Shown here piece after piece: positions 51,044 to 63,200 of a stretch of DNA of 64,000 nt. Position numbers and translations under genes: made by a program. The notes under the pieces are model-generated. The model did no database searches. It saw only the letters and a program-made list of their open reading frames with translations, and was not told the origin of the DNA. This stretch comes from Paracyclopina nana (lineage: Eukaryota; Arthropoda; Copepoda; Cyclopoida; Cyclopettidae): the NCBI GenBank assembly GCA_019096065.1, contig JAGUCH010000004.1, positions 4,154,001-4,218,000 on the forward strand, given 5' to 3'. Position 1 is the first letter of the stretch. Every line of letters starts with the position of its first letter.

Positions 51044-52066
51044 CTAGTGTCGCTTCATATGGAGGGACAGATGATCGCTCCTCGAAAACGAGCGTGAGCA
51101 CAAGTGACACTTGAACGGTTTCGACCCAGTGTGCTTTCGGTAGTGCCTGGTTAATTCGTCGGAGCGCGCAAACTTCCAACTGCACCCGTCCCACGAGCAT
51201 TCGTAGGGTTTCTCCCCAGTGTGCGTCCTTTTGTGGGCCTTCAAATGCGAGCTCTTCGTGTAGACTTTGTCGCACTCCGGAAAGTCGCACCGGTGAACGC
51301 GACGTCGTTTGAGGCTGGCCTCCACGTAATCCGACCGAGTGGACGTGACCTCCGACATTTTCGGCGAGGGCGGGGTCAGAGACGACGGGGGCGGGAACAG
51401 GAAAGGCCCGCTCTGCAGGGACGTGAATAAAGCTGAGGAGGTCGTGGAATGCACGCTGTTGGGGCTGAGGCTGTCGACCTCGAGTTCCGAGGACGACGAC
51501 CTCGAATGCCTATGGACGCTGAGGTCCACGACGAGAGGAGGCGATGGCGACTTTTGCACGCTCAGGTCCACGGGCTCAACTTGGACGTGGGCCGCGGCCT
51601 CGGATGCCACCATTATGGGCATTTTGGCCACATTCCTCAACGGGATGCTGCCCTTGCGCTTGATGGCGCCCGTCGCCCGAAAAATGGGCGTGATGGTGAC
51701 CGAGGAGGCGTGGTGCATTTCCACTACGAAAACATCTCCTGATCCATGATTGTGCGCGTGCACTGTGCGCGTTGATTGACCAGCTCCAACTGAGTTGACA
51801 GCTGTGGTGTGGCCGCCGCCGCCGGGCCTGAACAAGAAGTAGTAGTTGTAGTGTGTGAGCCGCACCTACCTTGTATAGCATGCAGTGTAGTAGCAGCTCA
51901 AGCTCTCCGGATCAACAGTCATCGTCGGCGACGACGACTTCAAGCTTCGTATGGCTAAATGATGTAGCTCTTGCGGCCGCGGCTGAAAAATAAGGGTGGG
52001 GCTCTCGTTGCACGCCAAGCTACTTGGGAGATCGAAAGAGAAGCACATGGGTGTGCTCGCCGCCAT
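51044..52066 (-). CDS. KLF-C: Kruppel-like transcription factor, KLF3/8/12-type repressor (2 exons)
   Basis: Model: exon 52066-51870 joined to 51827-51044, 981 nt, 326 residues. The 42-bp intron has a GTAGGT donor and TTGTTCAG acceptor, and the join keeps frame (..TACYT then RPGGGG..). The start is ATGGCGGCG at 52066. Without the splice the frame upstream of 51827 has no ATG until deep in the exon, so an alternative start at MHHASS (about 51720) is possible. The protein has [13 protein letters not shown], then VEPVDLS and VVDLS CtBP-docking motifs, a Ser/Pro-rich middle, and three KLF fingers at 245-326. It is the longest of the three paralogues. DNA of the finger block is nearly identical to KLF-B. 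Orientation is opposite to KLF-A and KLF-B. Confidence 0.85.
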
Positions 52067-53755
52067 GCAGCACAACCTGTTGCCTTCTCCAATTCAAACG
52101 CTGCATGCTGCTTTGCAGCAAAGAAAATTAGGCTTGATGTGACATAGGTACACAGTGGAAAATGCACTGCATATGCTCGCATGAACAATGGCAAAGCTAT
52201 TGTTTTCGAGGATTTTACGCTCGTACGACGTCGTCAAACTTTGTCAAATTATGCAATTGAGAAAAACGAGTAGTCGTCGTTTTAGTAGTGTGTTATCGCA
52301 GCAGCTATATGTATAATGTGCTGCATTGCAGCAGCGAAATGGGAGCGTTTTGTGGGGCCATGTGACCACTTCGCTCGCCATGATAAGTTACTAAGGTAGG
52401 TGAATGCACTCAAAAAACCACAGTGGGCTTCGGGTGAAAACTAATCGCATCTGCATCTTACGCGCAGCAACTCCCAGATGAATTGGGAGGAATGCAAAAG
52501 GGGGTTTAGCATCGGGCAACCCCACTGTGCCCCATGGCTAGCAGTCAAGTCTGAGGAAATTCTTAATAATGTTGCCTGGGATCCAGTCCACACCCAAGTT
52601 TTTAGCCCAGGGCAACCAACACTTGTTGAAGTAGCAAAGCTGCTGTACAGTAGGAAATTACTGTTCTCAGACACGGCCAATTGGGTAAAATGGCGACTGT
52701 GAGAACAACGACGACATGAACCCCATTTCCACTAAACAACTTTTGTTGTCTACATGCATACTTATCGTCTGCTATGTGTAGTAAAACGCGTGCTTTTCCC
52801 AACGAAAAACTCGATAATAAAAAGTATTTGCCAAATCCATCTTGCTCCAATGCTGTACTATGCATAGTGCATAATGCGTGGGCCCATAAATGTAGTAATT
52901 TTATGCACTTTCCCATCTTCTCTCATCCGCCAGCAAAAAATTAATTGATTTTGCGCCAACTGACACGACATGTAGTAGGATGAGGGCACCACGAGAAACC
53001 ACCATTTTTTGCCATATCTACTCAAGTCAATATTGCTTCACTCGGGTGCAAGACTTGTTTTGCATTTAAAACAATGCATTTTTCATGAGGAGCCTTTTGA
53101 AAAATTGACTTAGTTGCTATGAATTCAACAGCACTTTTTTGCTGCCAAATTCAGAGATTGAGACCATCTTCCAAGGTTCACTGTATACTTGTAGCCAACC
53201 TTTTAATGTAGAATATGAGCAGAAATTTTTTAATGGCAATACCTCGATCGAGTTCAGAATTTTGATTCGAATGGAGCTGTCGGTAGAAAAGGCATTAATT
53301 ATATTCGTGACATTTGAGTTTGTCACGTCTGTGACAATTTTTCAAGCTACAATCGACTCGAAGAAATGGCTTAAATCGAAGCCCCGAAACGTAGTTGTAT
53401 AGGCCAGCTTCCTAACTTTTGCTTCAGTCTTGGAACTGCTTAAAAATGCGAAACTGCGCACAATGTAGCAGAAAACAGCGCGGGGAAGTCCCGAATTGGT
53501 TGGAAGTTCTCCTATGGCAACAGCCAAAAGAGAACTTTTTCTACGCGAGTAGCAGCAGTAGCAGTTATTATACTACAACATGTTGAAGGTGTGCCTGCAA
53601 TTGAACAGATGATTGTCGTGATGCGCAGAATAAACCGGATTTCGCGATTTCTCAGAACAAGAAAAAATTCTTGCGTGGAAAGGCGTGGCAAAAACCGCGG
53701 CGTGATTAATATTGCGACAAAATGTCGCGCGCTAGCGTACGATGGGAATAATAGT

Positions 53756-53941
53756 TCCCTACCCCCTCAGCAAAAGTTAGGCCCCAAGAAAAATCCCTGA
53801 GAGGTCGGGAAAGACTTGAGAACCGAGCTACTATTTTTCATCCGAGCGTAGCGAGGAAATGAAAAATGTGCGAGGTTCTCAAGTCTTTCCCGGCCGATCA
53901 GGGATTTTTCGCGAACTAACTTTTGCTGAGGGTGGTAGGGA
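53756..53941. mobile_element. Fold-back (hairpin) MITE-like element
   Basis: The whole 186 bp is a long imperfect palindrome centred near 53850. The outer arms share TCCCTACC, CCTCAGCAAAAGTTAG, AAAAATCCCTGA and GGGAAAGACTTGAGAACC in inverted order. The inner arms pair ATTTTTCAT with ATGAAAAAT around a short loop (CGAGCGTAGCG). No target duplication is obvious. A self-complementary transcript or a fold-back transposable element would look like this. Confidence 0.7.
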
Positions 53942-54055
53942 TTCATTTTTCTCTACCAATAAACGCAAATCCTTGGTAGCTTGAAATTCCAAGATTATCA
54001 CGACCTAAAAATTCGACGCGCTACTATGCAAGTCAGTGTGACGTCAGAAAGGTAG

Positions 54056-54297
54056 TAGTGATGGAACGAATTTTCAAAATCCGAGTTACTTCGAGTTTCA
54101 AGCATTGCTGCATATTCTGCATTGTTAACTGGATTTTTATTACATTTTAGCGAGAATTAATGCATTAGAAAACTATCATACAAGATGATAACAGTCAAGA
54201 GCCATTCACAAGTTGGTTTGCAAAAATATTAGCAAATTTAGCCATATTTGATTATTAAGCAGTTTGGCCAAATTTTCCTTTTCTCGTTCCATCACTA
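54056..54297. mobile_element. 242 bp TA-flanked MITE
   Basis: Perfect terminal inverted repeats TAGTGATGGAACGA (54056-54069) and its inverse (54284-54297). The outer TA dinucleotides fit the 2-bp duplication of Tc1/mariner-type insertions. The interior is AT-rich with no ORF. Confidence 0.65.
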
Positions 54298-55121
54298 ATA
54301 TTCAGGCATTCAGCAATTAATGCAGCTCGCAGACGCTAAGAAAACTAATGATCTTTAGCCTCTTTGCAAATATTGGAGGAAATATTTGACAATTTGGCTT
54401 GATTTTGCACCTTTTCTTATTGGTTGACGGCCGTAAGCAAACAATTTTACAAACTTTTTTTAGTTTAGTAGCGAATTGGCCGGGTGACACTTTTTTTTCC
54501 CGGGAAAAAATAATCCCTGGTGCGAGAAAAAGCTGAGAAGTATTTGGAAATTGAAAGCCTACCTGGGATTTGCGGTTACTGGTAGAGAAAAAACGAAAAG
54601 CACGTGGGAAACTCTCGGCGTTTCGTGCATATAGAACTGTTGCACTGCTGTTCGTATGAAAGTCGCCGCGGAAAAAATCTCACTTTCCCTCACAGTGCAC
54701 ATGTGCCAATCACAATATGGGAGAACTGTCACATGTCGCATGACAAATGATTAGTGTATGCTAAAGAGATATTTAAGCATAATGATCTAGTTAGCGCGAG
54801 TGTAATTACGTAGTTTTTTATGGACACTCGAAGGCAATTTTTGATCAATAAATGCCGAGGGTAATTTCATATCAAGTGTGAATCAAATAGGAATAAGTTA
54901 CCTGATGATTTTTCCATCATTTTGAGATAACTCTTTTTTTTGCAGCTACCTCACTCACTGTTGGGGGTCGACGCAGATACAAAAGTACATCACGAAGACG
55001 CGCGCCTTATTGCACACACATCCACATACTATTGCGTATACAAGTTATGAAGGGACATCCGCTCATTTTTCTCTCACTATATGCAATAGTATAGTAGCTC
55101 GCTGAACAGGAGTCGGTGAAA

Positions 55122-55127
55122 TTTAAT
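55122..55127 (-). terminator. Polyadenylation signal (ATTAAA) of UBE3C
   Basis: ATTAAA, the commonest variant, lies 17 bases beyond the UBE3C stop codon on the minus strand. The implied 3' UTR is only about 40 nt. Between stop and signal is CTGTGAT (55133-55139), a 7-mer miR-2-type seed match that may be chance. Confidence 0.45.
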
Positions 55128-55144
55128 TGATCATCACAGCTAAT

Positions 55145-58100
55145 TTAGCTCAGCTCGAAGCCGGCCTCGGATTCAATGGCATACAACAATTTGGTCTTGA
55201 GAGTGTGTGGATCCTTAAAGTCGGGTAGCTTGAGTAAGTTCATGCATGTGCTCGCTGTGGGCAATCGATCCAACTCACTGCCAACATTCTGAATACAAAA
55301 TGGAGGGTCCAATTCCTACAGTAGAAATATGTTATGGCTCCATAGCTGCCAATGATCAGAAAAAAGCACACTAATTTACCTTGAATCCAAACAAAGGAGG
55401 CCTGGAGCAACTGGTGACAAACTTTAATAACTTTCGCTTCTGCTCCTCGGAAAAACCTCTGACGACGGACCAAAAATTGACGATGGTGTCATCTGTTTCA
55501 TTGAATCCGTTGCCATACTTTGTGTTCTGCTCGAGGTCGTCGATATTTATCTCGTGATCTGCACCTGAGATGAGCGTTTGGAGCTCACGATAGCTGAACA
55601 TTCGCAGCCAGTCGAGGTCGATAACATCGGACAAGCCTTGCCTAAAACAAACACGGACAAGATTTATGAGTCGAATGCTAAGATAGATCTCTCATCGCAA
55701 TCATCAACCGCGTGGCACTCCATTACATTGCAATAAAAAGATTCAGATCAATCCTGCAATTACAATGGGAGTAGCAACGTGCCATTGCGTAACACCACGA
55801 ATTAATAGCCCATTTTTCATCACTCAAATTCAGCAACAGTGAGCTGATTATGTAATACCTGAATGCAGCACATTGTGACCTAATCTGCCGATTAAGCTTA
55901 AAGTCAGCCACCAAGTGGATGTATTCGATTCTGTTTTCGTTGGTCACAGCCGTGTTGGACCCTCCCGGCTTCATTTCCTCCACGTGAGCCTGGCCAATTT
56001 CCTCGGAAACGATGGTAAAATCCAGCCCCAAGTCTTGCACATCACCATCGTAGTTTTTCAAGTAAAGCAGATTCTTGTACAGCTCAGGGTCCAAGGACTG
56101 CAGATGATCAATGTCGACATTGGCACTTTTTTGTCCCAGCAGCTTGGACAGAAAAAAGCTGGCCAACGGCAATTCCACCAACATGTTTTCGTACAGGGCC
56201 TGAATGCATAAAAGGAGATGGGATGATGCAAAAGTCGTACATCATGCACATTTGCAATATGATATTTGCAATATAGTCAGTACTCACTTTGCCAAGCATC
56301 CGTCCAATAAAGTAGTAGTGAGGAACATAATTTTCGTGGATCTGATCGACGCTAGGGTTGGGATACAAGCTCTGGTCTTTGTTCAGCCTGAAAAAGCCTC
56401 GGTTAGGATCAAAAGCAGCCTTGAGAACCTCATTTGTGAACTCTCGAAATAAACCGCCTCCATCGATGCCAGCTTCATAAAGGCCAGCTGCGTTCATCAG
56501 CACAACTTTCATCTTCAACTTCATGTTTGGCTCTGAAAGGATCATCGCGAGAAATTATGGATCATCATCATGCACAAGCACAGCCATTGTCATGGCGGTA
56601 GTTACCATTTTCGGGTGACAGCTTCTCAAAAGCATCCTCATAGATGAAGTTTCGCCGAACATGAATGTTGATGGAGGCCCCTTGCAAAAAGTGCACGCGG
56701 TCTCCTTGATGATCCTCTTTGTCCCGAGCAACCAGATTTTGGAACAGGTGTACGCGTTGGGAGAAAGATATGGCATAGGGCAACTCCCGGAGAACTGTGG
56801 CCAATCTCACTTCTTTTGTGGATAATGGAGGGCCTTCTTCAACTGAAAAATAATGATGATTTGATTCAGCGATATATTTTTACGTTAAATTGTAGAAGGC
56901 AAAAAATTCAAGTATGGACGACAAAATTGGACTTGATGATGAACAATTGGAATATTTCAGCGACTTTAGGCCTCAACTAGAGGAAGAAAGCTCAGGTCAA
57001 GTGCACAATATGGATTTAACCTGTCCCATTTGCTTGGACATGCTACACGAGCCCTATTGGTTGGATCCTTGCGAGCACGTTTTTTGTGAGCCTTGCCTCA
57101 GAAGGTTGGGAGGAGCAAGGATCAACAAGTGCCCAATGTGCAGGCAATCCATAAGGGCTTGTCATCCAGACTTAGGTAAATACGCAATACTTTTTAAGTT
57201 AGTAGCTAAATGAGATCTGATTTTAGAGCTTGCTGACTCAATCCTGCAAACATTTCCTGGATTGCATAACTCGAGGTCAATAGCCGAAAATAGATCCAAT
57301 GTGCGAAATCTCCCATTGCCCCCGATCAGAAGAAGCTTTGTGGAAATGTTTTCAGAGTTCACCGAGGAGTACGTTTCTCATGAGTGTATGCTATTTCTCG
57401 TATTTTTGTCCATGATTCTGATGCAGTTCGGCATTATGATGGCTCTGCATATCTTGTGCCACCAATCAATCCCTAATGCAGAAGCAGGACAACAGCTTAA
57501 CCTAGTGACAGCTATCATAAAAATTGGATGCTGCATATTTGGCTTTTGCAGAATGAGGATGTCTCATAGGCATCAAAGACCCATCATTTTACCTCTGCTC
57601 AGAACAAGAATGGACATAGAACAATAAAGGTTGCTATTTACCTAACTCTTCACGAGTGAACACCCTGAGTCCTCGAAATGGCCTGTACTGCCTCAGCCTG
57701 GATCTTCTGAACGATATATCATTAGGTCGATCCAGGGGGAGCGTGATGCGGTCGTTGATCCAGTGCTTCTCGGGGCAAAATTGACGACGTGTGTCCCTAG
57801 TGTATAGTTGTCTCACAAGATTAACAGTAGTCTTGAACAAATGAGACCATATTTGAGTATCTGTTTGACTGATGGCATCCACATTTTCATCAATGCTTCT
57901 AACAGACCTAAACATTAATTGAAATCCTATTGCAGTTCATGCAAAGATTATTGAATTCATTAACATACTTCACTGCCATCTGATATTCCTCTTTGACAGC
58001 AGGCCGAGACTGCGGAAAGGCCAACTCAACGAGGCCCAAAGTGACATCTCGCAGAGACAATGACATCGGCACAAGCTCTTGCAAAGTGAATGGCATCCAT

Positions 58101-59744
58101 ACTCTCGTCGAGCTTCCGGTAGCAACGTCATCCCCATAAAATTCCGTGTCATGTATGGTTACTAGCAAGTAGCAAAAAAGAGAAGTAAACACAGCCAAAA
58201 GTGGAACAATTGCATCTCTCTCTTGAACTGACAGTCGGATGCCTCTCGAAATCACGGTCAAGAGCGGGATGGATGATCCAACCAGGGAAGGCCTTTTGGT
58301 GTCTAATATCAAATTCCAAAGCCTGTGCAACAAAATCGGACGGAAGGCTAGCGTGTAGAGAAGCCTAAAGTGATGCAAGGCAAGTGGATCAGACAGTAAA
58401 AGGTTGTGGCTTAACTTGCACAAAGCCGTTAATGCTAATGGCTCATTGGGCGACTTTTCAGTAGCCGCGACGAGACTTGCCACGACATCTGCATCATTCA
58501 GCATAGACAGACTTCTCTTAATCGCTGACGCGTGGTTGCTAGCTGATGCATCGTCCAGAGCCATAGTTATGCCGTTTGCCACATCATCGCTGTCATCTTC
58601 GCTATCAGAGTCATCATGACTGCTCACCATTCCTGAGACCACCTTTGTGCTCAAAATGGAGCCTGTCAAATCACTGAGAACGCTCAAATACCGATGCACG
58701 TCAAAAGGGTTGTCCGAGCCAAGGTGAATTTTGCCAATCTTCAAAAAACTGAAAAGTAGCCACGTTGTTGCTTTTAGCTCTTGTTGGCTCAAGACTTTGG
58801 TCAGAAGACCATATGGGAAGGCTTTTTGCTGCGCCAGAGATGGTATGATGAAGAAGTCGACTTGTTCAGAAAACTCTTGATTTAAGAAATTTTCTGTCAA
58901 ATTGACCAATACATTTTTCGAGAAGTCGAGGTCTTCGTCCCAAACCAATACCAAAGGTTTCATGAGGAGTCCAAAAATAGTCTCTGACATCGGTGTGGGA
59001 GCCTTCGTAGTTTCGGCAACCATTGGTGGGATGCGACGATCGCAAAGACTTCTCAAATGTCCGTAAAAGTTATGACGCACTAGGTATTCATAAACTGACA
59101 GAGGCACATCGGAAGAAGTGAATATTTCGACGAATCTCATGAGAGAGGCGATGTTTTCGTCTGTTGGGGCTGTGCTCACATATCGAAGGGATAGATTCAA
59201 GAGTCTTGCGATTTGGAAAGTGTTTTTCTGCAAGCCTTTCTCGCTAGTGAGCGCTTCGAGTATATCTTTTCGCTCTTTGCTGCAAGCTTGGCAAATCCAT
59301 AGCTACAAAAAAGTTTTAGATTAGGCCTATATTTTAGGAGAACAGTGAAAGGAAATGTCGTTTACCAGTTTTTGTCCGTCTTTCTGGGGATGATAGAAAA
59401 ACAAGAGCAGAGAAATGAGTTCACTTCTTTGCTGAATATTATTCAATTCATAGCCGCTTTTCAACGAGTCAAATCGAGCTCTCATCAGAGTTCTTGATGA
59501 TTTACGTGATGTACAGCTTCGATACCATGATTGAATCCTGAGAGCGCTGGCATTTTGCTCACGCACAGCCTACAATGACGTCGAGTTAAAAAATAGACTT
59601 AATTTTTCTTTTACAACTTACTTGTCTTTCTTCCCTCTCTTTCTGAGCCTTGGCCAATAGCTCATCTTTATTCAACTTTTTACTCGCGCCTCCTATGCTG
59701 ACAATGGGCCTTCGACGGAAATCTCCATCGAAAAAACCGTTCAT
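55145..59744 (-). CDS. UBE3C: UBE3C-like HECT-domain E3 ubiquitin ligase (9 exons)
   Basis: Exons 59744-59622, 59569-59366, 59302-57969, 57907-57642, 56842-56606, 56532-56288, 56199-55859, 55641-55380 and 55315-55145 sum to 3183 nt (1060 residues; human UBE3C is 1083). All introns are GT..AG: seven are 46-217 bp and one is 799 bp. The N-terminus [19 protein letters not shown] matches the UBE3C proteasome-binding start. An IQ motif (about 50-65, [10 protein letters not shown]) follows, with a helical middle and then the HECT domain (about 680-1060). The active-site cysteine is C1028 in TASTCMNLL, with the typical ending AGFELS. In the family this enzyme extends K29/K48 ubiquitin chains at the proteasome. 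A RING gene is nested in the 799-bp intron (57641-56843). The 5' end faces NBAS head to head. Confidence 0.95.
56914..57627 (+). CDS. RNF180-like membrane-anchored RING-finger E3 ligase, nested in a UBE3C intron (2 exons)
   Basis: Exons 56914-57175 and 57227-57627 join to 663 nt (220 residues) across a 51-bp intron (GTAAAT..TTTTAG). The RING is C3HC4: C37-C40, C53, H55, C58-C61, C73-C76, in [20 protein letters not shown]. It is followed by a basic [10 protein letters not shown] segment like that after the RNF180 RING, and two hydrophobic stretches (141-165 and 178-196), so it is probably an ER or endomembrane E3 with the RING in the cytosol. Vertebrate RNF180 is longer and has an N-terminal extension missing here, so orthology is tentative. 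The gene lies wholly inside the 799-bp intron of UBE3C on the opposite strand. Its stop codon overlaps an AATAAA signal 15 bp from the UBE3C exon. Confidence 0.85.
57623..57628 (+). terminator. Polyadenylation signal overlapping the RING-gene stop codon
   Basis: The end reads GAA CAA TAA AGG, so AATAAA spans the TAA stop. Cleavage 10-30 nt later would fall at or inside the antisense UBE3C exon that starts at 57642. Confidence 0.6.
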
Positions 59745-60239
59745 TGTGTTCAATCGAAATATCTAGATGGATATTACAGAAAAACATACGAAAACGGCTG
59801 ACTCAATGTTTTGATGAAGGACGAATTAAAGTCAAGCCCGGGATTTGCGAAAACATTTTCCGTCAAATGAATCGACTCTTCTTTTACTTTCGAATAACTC
59901 TGCCTTAATATTCATAGTGCGATTCGCATTTGTTGTAGCGCTGAAGCTTACTAAATTTTCTAAGGCATCTTGTCATTTTTTGCCTCAATACAACCCAATC
60001 GGAATGAATTTTCTGAATTGTTGAATAGCTAGAAATGTAAAAAATTATATGAAAAGATAAAATAAGCTATTGAAAGCTTGAAATTTGCCTTACTTTTAAA
60101 GAAACTATTTATATTTATAAGCAAAGTAAACTTAAGCTTCGAGCTACTCCACGATCAACTGTTAGGAAATTTGTTTTTGCAAACGTGTTAGTTTTGACTT
60201 GAATTTTCACCCTTTTTGTTGGACGACAAACTAAGTGAA
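59745..60239. promoter_or_regulatory. Shared head-to-head promoter of UBE3C and NBAS
   Basis: Only 495 bp separate the two divergent start codons. No TATA box is evident, as is common for housekeeping divergent pairs. The region is AT-rich with short A/T runs. Both 5' UTRs and any shared control must fit here. Confidence 0.6.
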
Positions 60240-63200
60240 ATGGAGTCTGAAGAAAGTGACGAGAGAGATGCTGAAGATTTGCTCTATGACATTCTTGTCT
60301 ACAGAGAATGGCCACAGACTCAGGACAGGAGCTTATCTGTGCACGACGTGGATTCCTCAAGTCTGTCAAGTGGAGTTGGCTCGTCATGGTTCTCATTCTT
60401 AACCAGTTGGTCAGCAGCTGCCAATGCTGCCGGCTTGATTAACCCTCCCCAAGAAGTCCTGAATTTACTGCAGGCCTCTCCATCCTGGAAATTCTGCCTC
60501 AGCTCGGACTACTCGCTGCTAGCTGTCTTGCAGGACACACTACTGGAGTTTTACAGTGCTAAGGACAACTTTGCCAGCAGCCTTGCCAAAGTGAGGCTAC
60601 CTCGAGATGCCCAGCCACAACTGAGGCTGATTGAATGGTCTCCAGATTCTTCGTTGCTCGTTCTGACATCCAGCTCTGGAGCCGTGGACTTGTACGACGC
60701 CTTTGGCTTCTTAGTGTACTCGGTGTTTTCTCAGAGATTGCCTCAGAATGAGACTGGCAGCGAAGAAACTGGAGGTCAAAATACGCGAGGATATGCGTAT
60801 GCTGGAGCATTCTTTTCGGACTGTCGTGTCAAATCTAGAGAATGGCTGTATGAGCTCATTTTAGTGGACTATCGAGGAATGGTCAATTCGTTTTTGCTGT
60901 CACCTTCAGGATACCAAGAGTTTACTTCGTTCCAGTTGTCAAACTACTATTCCCATGGAATTAGTGCTGTGGCTTACAGCACCAAACATAACTTCCTGAT
61001 TGTCTCTGGGCCTTTGCATTCCACCAACTTGTCAGATAAAAACGGCCCAAGCACATACGGTCTTACCATATGGAGGCTTTTGAATGAAGCACCTCACTAT
61101 GAAGTGAATCTGCCTCATGACCATGTGGACTCTAAACCAACTATGAGATGGTTCTACCCTAAACTGCCAGAACAAGACTACGTGTTCAAGATTGAAGAAT
61201 CCCCTGATGGAGGCAGTTTCTGCTCCATTCATGTCTCTGGCAATGTTTCCATCTGGAGGCTGCCAGGGTTACATTTGGAAAAGAAGTGGCACCTGGAGGA
61301 GCAGCCTTGTCATGACGAAATGAATCCAGCTCTCATGCAAAACCCCAGGCTGAAAAGGAGGAAGAAGCAATTTTTGGCGCAGCCTATAAAATGGAATCCG
61401 TTGGACGTGAAGTGGTGGGACAATCAGTCTATCATCATTGGCCGCTTTTCGGGCGGTGTCACGATTCTCACTTTGAAGGATCAAGATCGAAATTTGCTTG
61501 GGGAGTCTGCAGAGTTTTTTGCCGGGCCTCCATTCCTATCTAAATGTTTTGGTAAAGGCTTTTTTGTGCTGGAGAGAGAAGTCTCAACACGAAAGCACAG
61601 GCCACAAGTGGAACAGGAAGATCTCAGTGCTGATGATCACATGGAGGCCCACTCAAGCGGGTCAAGCGAGGATGAGGACGAAAACGAGGTTAGCCTGCTC
61701 ATTCGAGGCAAACGGTTAGCAACTTCCATAGCCTACTCAATAACTGAAAGTGAGAGATTTGCACCTCCCCGAAAAAGGCCGAGGATTTATTACCACAGCT
61801 ATAAACTCGTGACCTTAATCAGCACCACTCCCGAAGAGCTGTACAGCAGAAAAATCGAAATGGAAGAGTATGGCGAGGCCCTGATTCTAGCTCAACATTA
61901 CAATCTCGACAGCGATCAAGTGTACGAGCGTCAGTGGAAATTATCGACTCTGTCTACGTCAGCGATTTCTGACTATTTGATGAAAGTCAAGAGGCGCTCA
62001 CTCGTGCTCAGAGAATGCTTGAATACCGTGCCAAACGACGTGGACGCTATCAGAGCCTTGCTCGAATATGGCCTCAAGGAGACTGACCTTACAGCTCTAG
62101 ACACGATGAGCAGTGATGAAAATGAAGGCCGCTTTATCAAGCCACGATCGACGACCGCGGTTGGCCACTCCGAATACTACATGACAGATGAAGAGCTGCA
62201 AGAGAAAAAGGCTCACGAAGAGCAAAGGCTGATCTCGAGAATTGATTGGGACCATTTATCATTGGGCCAGCGAGAGCTGCTCGCACAAAGGTTCACAATG
62301 GTCAAGTACTTGGATAGGTTGGAATGCTATCTCGAGATTGTCGACCGATACCAACGCTACTCCAAGGACTTTTTCTTTGAAAAGGACTTTTACGTGAAAT
62401 TCAGAGACATGCCCATTTTGGAGGCGACAATTGAGTTTGCTCATCAGGGGAAGAGTAGGGCTGTATCTGCCCTGTTCGATCGATACCCCCAAGATTTGGA
62501 GCCATACCGGCTCACAATTTTGAGCAACTTTCCAGAGTCGCTCTCACCAGATGATTACTCAGATATGATTCCTTCGGTGCAAGATTTGATGGGAGATGCT
62601 GCACACGAGAATTGCATCGATGCATCCCACGACTGGATCGATTACGAGTTCATCAAAGCCAAAGTGCCAGAACATGTCAAACAGGACAGGAGTCAATTCA
62701 AAAAGATTCCTTTCATTGGCTACAAAACGTCGTCGACAGAGAGGCTCACTCGCGAGGCTCTAACACAATGGATTCACGAGAGAGCCAAGCACATCGAAAA
62801 AGAAAGCTCACTTGTAGATCATGCTCTTGCACTACTTCAATATGCATCCGAGTACTGTGGCATCACTGTAGACTTGAGGCTCTATCACCAATTGACTACT
62901 CTCGAGGCCATTTTCTATGACATGGAGAGCCCTGGCTCTTTGAGCCTTTGTCAAATGCAAAACATGTCCGATTTGGAGATTCTCGTCAAAATGATGGAGG
63001 CAAGCACAAACGAGAGCATTATTAGTGATGTGCGCAGATTCATGGTTCCCTACTTGGATCGATTGGAGCAAATGGAGGCTGGATCGCGGGCAAACCTACT
63101 GCAAAATTACTTGCTCAACTGTGCCACCACATCGTTAGCACTCCCCTTTGAAATCATCAAAAATTCGCAAGCTCAGCAGACCTCGGTGTTCATGTCGTTC

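Larger units (their letters stand above)
52067..55121. other. Intergenic region between KLF-C and UBE3C
   Basis: The KLF-C upstream side is at 52067-52400. The rest is AT-rich DNA with two MITE-like elements (53756-53941 and 54056-54297) and no supported gene. An 87-codon frame at 53139-53402 shows nothing recognisable. Confidence 0.5.

Noticed and set aside
51828..51869. GTG-initiated extension of KLF-C through 51865
   Set aside because: It starts at a non-ATG codon inside what reads as a 42-bp intron (GTAGGT..TTCAG). Splicing gives an in-frame 326-residue model instead.
53139..53402. 87-codon frame near the hairpin element
   Set aside because: AT-rich, no domain, and equally open on the opposite strand.
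546..55090. Recurring TATAGTATA/TATACTATA words
   Set aside because: About ten occurrences are near what AT-rich sequence of this length gives by chance; no spacing pattern was seen.
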